Assembly: GCA_964518595.1 (NCBI GenBank)
Contig: CAZFHA010000001.1
Location: forward strand, 186,001 to 250,000
From: CAZFHA01 sp964518595
GTDB taxonomy: Bacteria > Bacillota > Clostridia > Saccharofermentanales > Saccharofermentanaceae
Reading direction: 5' to 3'
Length of the DNA: 64,000 nt
Shown: positions 60,329 through 64,000 of the stretch, piece after piece
How positions within the stretch are numbered: the stretch's first letter is position 1
Layout of the letters: the number at the start of each line of letters is the position of its first letter
The notes under the pieces: model-generated
Seen by the model: only the letters and a program-made list of their open reading frames with translations
Told to the model about the DNA's origin: nothing
Database searches by the model: none
Translations under genes and position numbers: made by a program

Positions 60329-61519
60329 TTAAATCTTGCCATAAACACTCATCAAAATTCCGTAGTAGCCTTCACAACCGGTGAAAAGTTGCTCCACCTC
60401 GATATGTTCATCAATAGTATGAGCCAAGTTCTCTCTGGAAGGACCAAAACCGATAGTACGAATACCCTTTTCACCGGCATAATGGCTGCCATTGGTGCAG
60501 AAAGAATATTCTGTAATTTTCGGGTTAATTCCAGCAGACTGCAGACCCTTGAGAGCAGCCTGAACAAACTCGTCAGACTCTTTATAAAGCCATCCGGGGA
60601 AGAAACGCTCACCTTCAATAGTGTTTCCGGTGTAGCAAGTCTCAGTAGCCTTAGCATAGGAAGCCTTAACAGAAAGTTCTGGATCTTCTTTTCTGGCTTC
60701 TTCCAACAAAGCTTCGATAGGAGCCAGTACAGATTCTTTCGTCTCACCCACCAGAAGACGACGGTCAAAGGTAGCTTTACAGTAATCAGGCACAACGGAA
60801 GCACCGGGATATGGTGAGGATTTAATATCGGTGAGAACCAAAATCCCTTTACCTAGCACCGGGTCTACCGGAGCTTCCAAGTTTTGAATCTTCTCAATGA
60901 TCTTAGCCATTTTGTATACGGCATTGATGCCCTTTTCTGGGTTAGCCGAGTGAGCCGGCTTACCAAAAGTCTCAATCACCACTTCACCACGACCCCGTTG
61001 ACCAATCTTGAGATTAAGCTCAGAGGACTCACCGATTACTACATAATCAGGCTGTACTCTCTCACTAATCATCCGAGCGGCAACGCCTTCAAAAATCTCT
61101 TCGTGAACAACACCGGCAACATAAAGCTCACCAGCAAAGTCCCGCTTAGTATCTTCAGCGAAATAGGCCACAGCAGCAATCATAGCAGATGTCTGTCCCT
61201 TCATGTCCGAGGTTCCCCGGCCATAAAGCTTACCATCCACGACTTCACCGCCAAAGGGATCTTGTGTCCATTTAGAAGGGTCAGGTACAGGTACTGTATC
61301 AATGTGGCCGTCAAACAAAATCTTTTTGCCGGGACGATTACCCTTAATGCAGCCGATAACATTGCCATAATCATCAACAACACAATCATCATAACCAAGA
61401 AGCTTAAAATTCTTCTTGATCGCCTCAACCACTCCGGCTTCCTCACCGGAATAGCTCTTCTGCCGGATCAGATCCTGGCAAATTTGAACCAATTGTTCTT
61501 TTCTTTCTGTGGTTAACAT
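60329..61519 (-). CDS. ygeY: YgeY-family M20 peptidase-like hydrolase
   Basis: This 396-residue protein has the M20 metallopeptidase residues: LFDGHIDTVPVPD, YGRGTSDMKGQ, and GVVHEEIFEG with the catalytic Glu pair. Members with this length and context are YgeY, linked to selenium and purine operons. It probably cleaves an amide or ureido bond of a purine ring-opening product. The ATG at 61519 has GGAGGTG upstream; an upstream GTG at 61525 lies within the site. Confidence 0.92.
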   Translation of the reverse strand: MLTTERKEQLVQICQDLIRQKSYSGEEAGVVEAIKKNFKLLGYDDCVVDDYGNVIGCIKGNRPGKKILFDGHIDTVPVPDPSKWTQDPFGGEVVDGKLYGRGTSDMKGQTSAMIAAVAYFAEDTKRDFAGELYVAGVVHEEIFEGVAARMISERVQPDYVVIGESSELNLKIGQRGRGEVVIETFGKPAHSANPEKGINAVYKMAKIIEKIQNLEAPVDPVLGKGILVLTDIKSSPYPGASVVPDYCKATFDRRLLVGETKESVLAPIEALLEEARKEDPELSVKASYAKATETCYTGNTIEGERFFPGWLYKESDEFVQAALKGLQSAGINPKITEYSFCTNGSHYAGEKGIRTIGFGPSRENLAHTIDEHIEVEQLFTGCEGYYGILMSVYGKI

Positions 61520-61554
61520 GTTCACACCTCCGCCGTTTATTGTTTTTTAGAAAA

Positions 61555-62772
61555 TCAAAGCTTGGAGTTTCTGCCCAGCCAAACAACATCCCGATACATT
61601 TCTGGATCGGTGTCGCCTTCGGTGCTGAACAAGAGTACTTTAGAAGATTCGTCGAGACCCAGTTGATCTTTTAAGGAAGCTAATTCAGGGTTATTCATAA
61701 TAGCGTAAAGCAGTCCGGTAGTAACTGCACCGGATTCACCGGAGATTACGCGCTGGTCTTCACCAGCCGGAGCAGCTAAAATGCGCATACCGTTGGCAGC
61801 CACATGATCCTCGCAGGAAGTAAAAGCCGCCGAATAGTTCTTAAGAATCTCCCATCCAGTGATATTAGGTTCGCCGCAAGCCAAACCAGCCATCAAAGTC
61901 TGCATTTCTCCACCTACAAAGCGGGCTTTGCCGTCTTTAGCCATAGCTGACTGATAGAGACAATCCGCCAAGCTAGCTTCGGCAATAATCACTTTAGGAC
62001 CATTTTCACCAAAACGAGCTGCAAAGAAGCCTTGTACCGCTCCGGCAAGAGAACCTACACCAGCCTGTACAAAAACATGAGTAGGCATATCTACGCCATC
62101 CTCTTCTAACTGCTTCATAGCTTCTAAGGCCATGGTGCCATAACCCTGCATGATCCAAGCGGGAATTTCTTCATAGCCTTCCCAAGCTGTATCCTGTACT
62201 ACCACACCATTATGAGCTTTAGCGTAGCGGTCAGCCATCCGAACACAGTCATCATAGTTTTCTGTGGTGATAGAAGCTTCAGCGCCCTCTGCTAAAATAT
62301 TGGCTAAGCGAGTTTCGGATGAACCCATGGGCATATAAACAACTGCCTTCTGCTTCAAGCGGTTAGCCGTCCAAGCCACGCCACGACCATGATTTCCGTC
62401 AGTAGCGGTAACGAAGGTTATTTCACCCAATTTCTCCCGCACTTCCGCTGAAACCATCTTCTCATAAGGTAGCTCCGAAATATCTTGACCTAGGCGTCCG
62501 GCTAAGTACTTAGCCATAGCGAAAGATCCGCCTAAAACCTTAAAAGCATTAAGACCAAAGCGGTAAGACTCATCCTTTAAATAAACTGCCCCTACCTTTA
62601 GGGTTTCTGCTAAAGCAGGCAATTTAACCAAGGGAGTCATACGATAATTCGGGATGCTCTCATGAAAAGCAATCGCTTTGTTCACTTCACTGTCAGAAAA
62701 AAGAGCCAAAAGCTCAGCTTTCTCTTCCTGTGAACCCTTGGGCAACTGATTCATTGTCCACTTGATATCCAT
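61555..62772 (-). CDS. ygeX: Diaminopropionate ammonia-lyase YgeX
   Basis: This 405-residue PLP enzyme has the catalytic Lys at K78 in GLNAFKVLGG and the cofactor-phosphate loop late in the chain (QAGVGSLAGAVQGF). TATDGNHGRGVAWTA is the fold II signature. Relatives convert 2,3-diaminopropionate to pyruvate and ammonia, releasing 2-aminoacrylate on the way. The next upstream gene encodes RidA, which clears that intermediate. GGAG precedes the ATG. Confidence 0.94.
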   Translation of the reverse strand: MDIKWTMNQLPKGSQEEKAELLALFSDSEVNKAIAFHESIPNYRMTPLVKLPALAETLKVGAVYLKDESYRFGLNAFKVLGGSFAMAKYLAGRLGQDISELPYEKMVSAEVREKLGEITFVTATDGNHGRGVAWTANRLKQKAVVYMPMGSSETRLANILAEGAEASITTENYDDCVRMADRYAKAHNGVVVQDTAWEGYEEIPAWIMQGYGTMALEAMKQLEEDGVDMPTHVFVQAGVGSLAGAVQGFFAARFGENGPKVIIAEASLADCLYQSAMAKDGKARFVGGEMQTLMAGLACGEPNITGWEILKNYSAAFTSCEDHVAANGMRILAAPAGEDQRVISGESGAVTTGLLYAIMNNPELASLKDQLGLDESSKVLLFSTEGDTDPEMYRDVVWLGRNSKL

Positions 62773-62830
62773 CTCGATTCTCCTTTAATATCTACTTAAT
62801 GTATTTCTGTAAAAATCTGATCAAAAGCTA

Positions 62831-63205
62831 TTAAGCCTTAGCAATAGCTTCAATTTCGAGCTCAGCGCCTAAAGGCAGAGCTGCAACTTGAATAGCACTT
62901 CTAGCTGGGTAAGCATCAGTAAAGAAGGTAGCATAAACGTCATTAACAGTCTTATAGTCTGCTAAGTTGGTTACAAAGATAGTTGTCTTAATGATGTTAG
63001 CCATGGTCAGTCCTTGACTCTCTAGAATGCTCTTAATATTTGTCAGTGACTGACGAGCTTGCGCTTCAATTCCTGTAGCCAAAACGCCCTCGCCTGGGAT
63101 TAAAGGTAGCTGACCGGATATAAAAATCAGCCCATCCGACTCGATTGCCTGAGAATAAGGTCCGATGGCCAATGGGGCTGTCTCTGTTGAAATTACACGT
63201 TTCAT
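62831..63205 (-). CDS. ridA: RidA-family enamine/imine deaminase
   Basis: This 124-residue protein has the RidA layout: PLAIGPYSQAI, IFISGQLPLIP, and AYPARSAIQVAALPLGAELEIEAIA, where R102 is the catalytic Arg and the late Glu is conserved. It hydrolyses reactive 2-aminoacrylate, so its place before the diaminopropionate lyase makes functional sense. AGAGGAG precedes the ATG. It is the first gene of the 14-gene operon. Confidence 0.95.
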   Translation of the reverse strand: MKRVISTETAPLAIGPYSQAIESDGLIFISGQLPLIPGEGVLATGIEAQARQSLTNIKSILESQGLTMANIIKTTIFVTNLADYKTVNDVYATFFTDAYPARSAIQVAALPLGAELEIEAIAKA

Positions 63206-63574
63206 ACTAAATCTCCTCTTTTTCGCATGTCTTTATATGTGAAATTGTTCAATTTTCTGCTTAATAGTAGCATAAAAAAATTATCATTTCAATAAACTTT
63301 AATCACATAGATAAAACTTTATCGAAATGCTAAAAAAAAGCCGTTCTGTAAGAAATTTTTATCACAATCAGCGAGAATGAAGCGACCCAAGTAACAGAAA
63401 GTTTGTCCTTGGTAGAGGCACCGGACAAGGGGGCTATACATAGCTTAAAATCGGTCTTTTTTTCTCAAAGAAGGACAGAATTCCGTGCGAAATGAAAATC
63501 ATTTTTTTATTTGAAAAAGAGCGCTCTCTTATCCTCTGTGTAAAATTTTAGCGCAGGAAATTACCGTTTTTCGA
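63206..63574 (-). promoter_or_regulatory. Promoter region of the purine operon
   Basis: This 369-bp gap holds a good promoter on the minus strand: TTGAAA (63287-63292), 17 bp, TACTAT (63264-63269). AAATTG-TT-CAATTT (63242-63255), a perfect inverted repeat, lies between the -10 and ridA, where a repressor would act. AAATGA-AAA-TCATTT with a following T-run near 63495 could end a rightward transcript. No short gene is seen in the remainder. Confidence 0.7.
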
Positions 63575-64000
63575 TCAATCATCCCCCAAAGACAACTGAA
63601 TAAACTCTTTGGGGGAGAGCCCTGTCACCTGCTTAAAGCGTTTACTAAAATAAAAAATATCCGCATAGCCCACTTGCTGTGCAATTTCAGATATCTTATA
63701 TTTCTGCTCCCCCAGTAATTCCTTAGCAGCATCAATACGTACCGTGGTTATGTACTGCAAAATAGAAGTGCCGTGTACCTTCTTAAAGAGGCTACCCATA
63801 TAAGAGATGTTTAATTGAAAAAGTTCTGCCAATCCCGCCACCGTTAAATCTGGATTCCCATAATTATGCTGGATATAGGTAATGATTTTTTTACTAATGG
63901 CAATATCCGAGGGTAAGTTCTCACTGATTTCCATACAAGCCAGCCCCGTATTAAGAGCCGTCGCCTTGAGGTTATCTAGTTTGTACTCTTCATCCAAGAG
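63575..64000 (-). CDS. AraC-family regulator, C-terminal part (cut by window edge)
   Basis: This fragment encodes at least 142 residues and remains open at base 64000. The two AraC helix-turn-helix motifs are visible: LTVAGLAELFQLNISYMGSLFKK and KISEIAQQVGYADIFYFSKRF, ending in GLSPKEF. It may be a stand-alone activator or a YesN-type response regulator; the N-terminal domain lies outside. It is the nearest regulator to the purine operon and reads in the same direction. Confidence 0.9.
   Translation of the reverse strand, partial: LLDEEYKLDNLKATALNTGLACMEISENLPSDIAISKKIITYIQHNYGNPDLTVAGLAELFQLNISYMGSLFKKVHGTSILQYITTVRIDAAKELLGEQKYKISEIAQQVGYADIFYFSKRFKQVTGLSPKEFIQLSLGDD

Overview
The window is 64 kb from a low-to-medium GC, Gram-positive, anaerobic bacterium, most likely a member of the Bacillota (Clostridia-like). 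The reasons are strong GGAGG ribosome sites, lipoproteins, a cell-wall anchored adhesin with a sortase-type tail, HxlR regulators, and a selenium/molybdenum purine-degradation operon of the kind found in anaerobic gut Firmicutes. No rRNA, tRNA, prophage or insertion sequence was seen. All functional calls are from reading the sequence; no database search was run.

Layout. 1-3700: tail of a sugar ABC uptake operon with a DUF2961 (GH172-like) hydrolase. 3774-4374: a DinJ/YafQ toxin-antitoxin pair with a consensus promoter whose spacer holds an operator. 4391-10704: a duplicated YcxB-like membrane protein, then an operon of MacB-type ABC ATPase, FtsX-type permease and glycerol-1-phosphate dehydrogenase. 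10822-18626: a complete Cas9 CRISPR locus. 18603-24552: a VTC polyphosphate-polymerase-like protein, a two-component system, a tyrosine-phosphatase-like lipoprotein and a CotH-kinase lipoprotein. 24772-31417: an ABC-2 exporter, an ABM-domain protein with a divergent HxlR regulator, a NarL-type two-component system and a GNAT. 31591-37573: an opp oligopeptide operon. 37927-39912: a large surface adhesin. 40183-43692: HxlR regulator, tandem BFD ferredoxin-like protein, DsbA-family protein, cyclophilin and a UroD-family protein. 43729-63205: a 14-gene leftward operon for purine degradation with its molybdenum supply. 63575-64000: the C-terminus of an AraC-type regulator.

The most unusual system is the CRISPR locus. 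In transcription order (minus strand) it reads cas9 - cas1 - cas2 - 71 bp leader - 26-repeat array - a 305-residue ABC/SMC-like ATPase. There is no recognisable csn2 or cas4. The ATPase starts only 11 bp past the decayed terminal repeat, and those 11 bp are its ribosome-binding site. Its message is therefore expected to be made by read-through of the array, or from a promoter inside the last spacers. A divergent tracrRNA with two tandem anti-repeats lies upstream of cas9, and its terminator overlaps the end of the convergent VTC gene. The ATPase is a candidate fourth CRISPR gene standing in for Csn2; this is inference.

The right third is a second coherent system. RidA, diaminopropionate ammonia-lyase (YgeX), YgeY, a D-aminoacylase-like amidohydrolase, SsnA, an NCS2 purine permease, YgfK, an NfnB/GltD-like flavoprotein fusion and a selenium-type molybdenum hydroxylase are followed directly by a MolABC-like uptake system, MocA/YgfJ and a THEP1-like NTPase. 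The sequence thus links the catalytic enzyme, metal uptake and cofactor maturation in one transcription unit.
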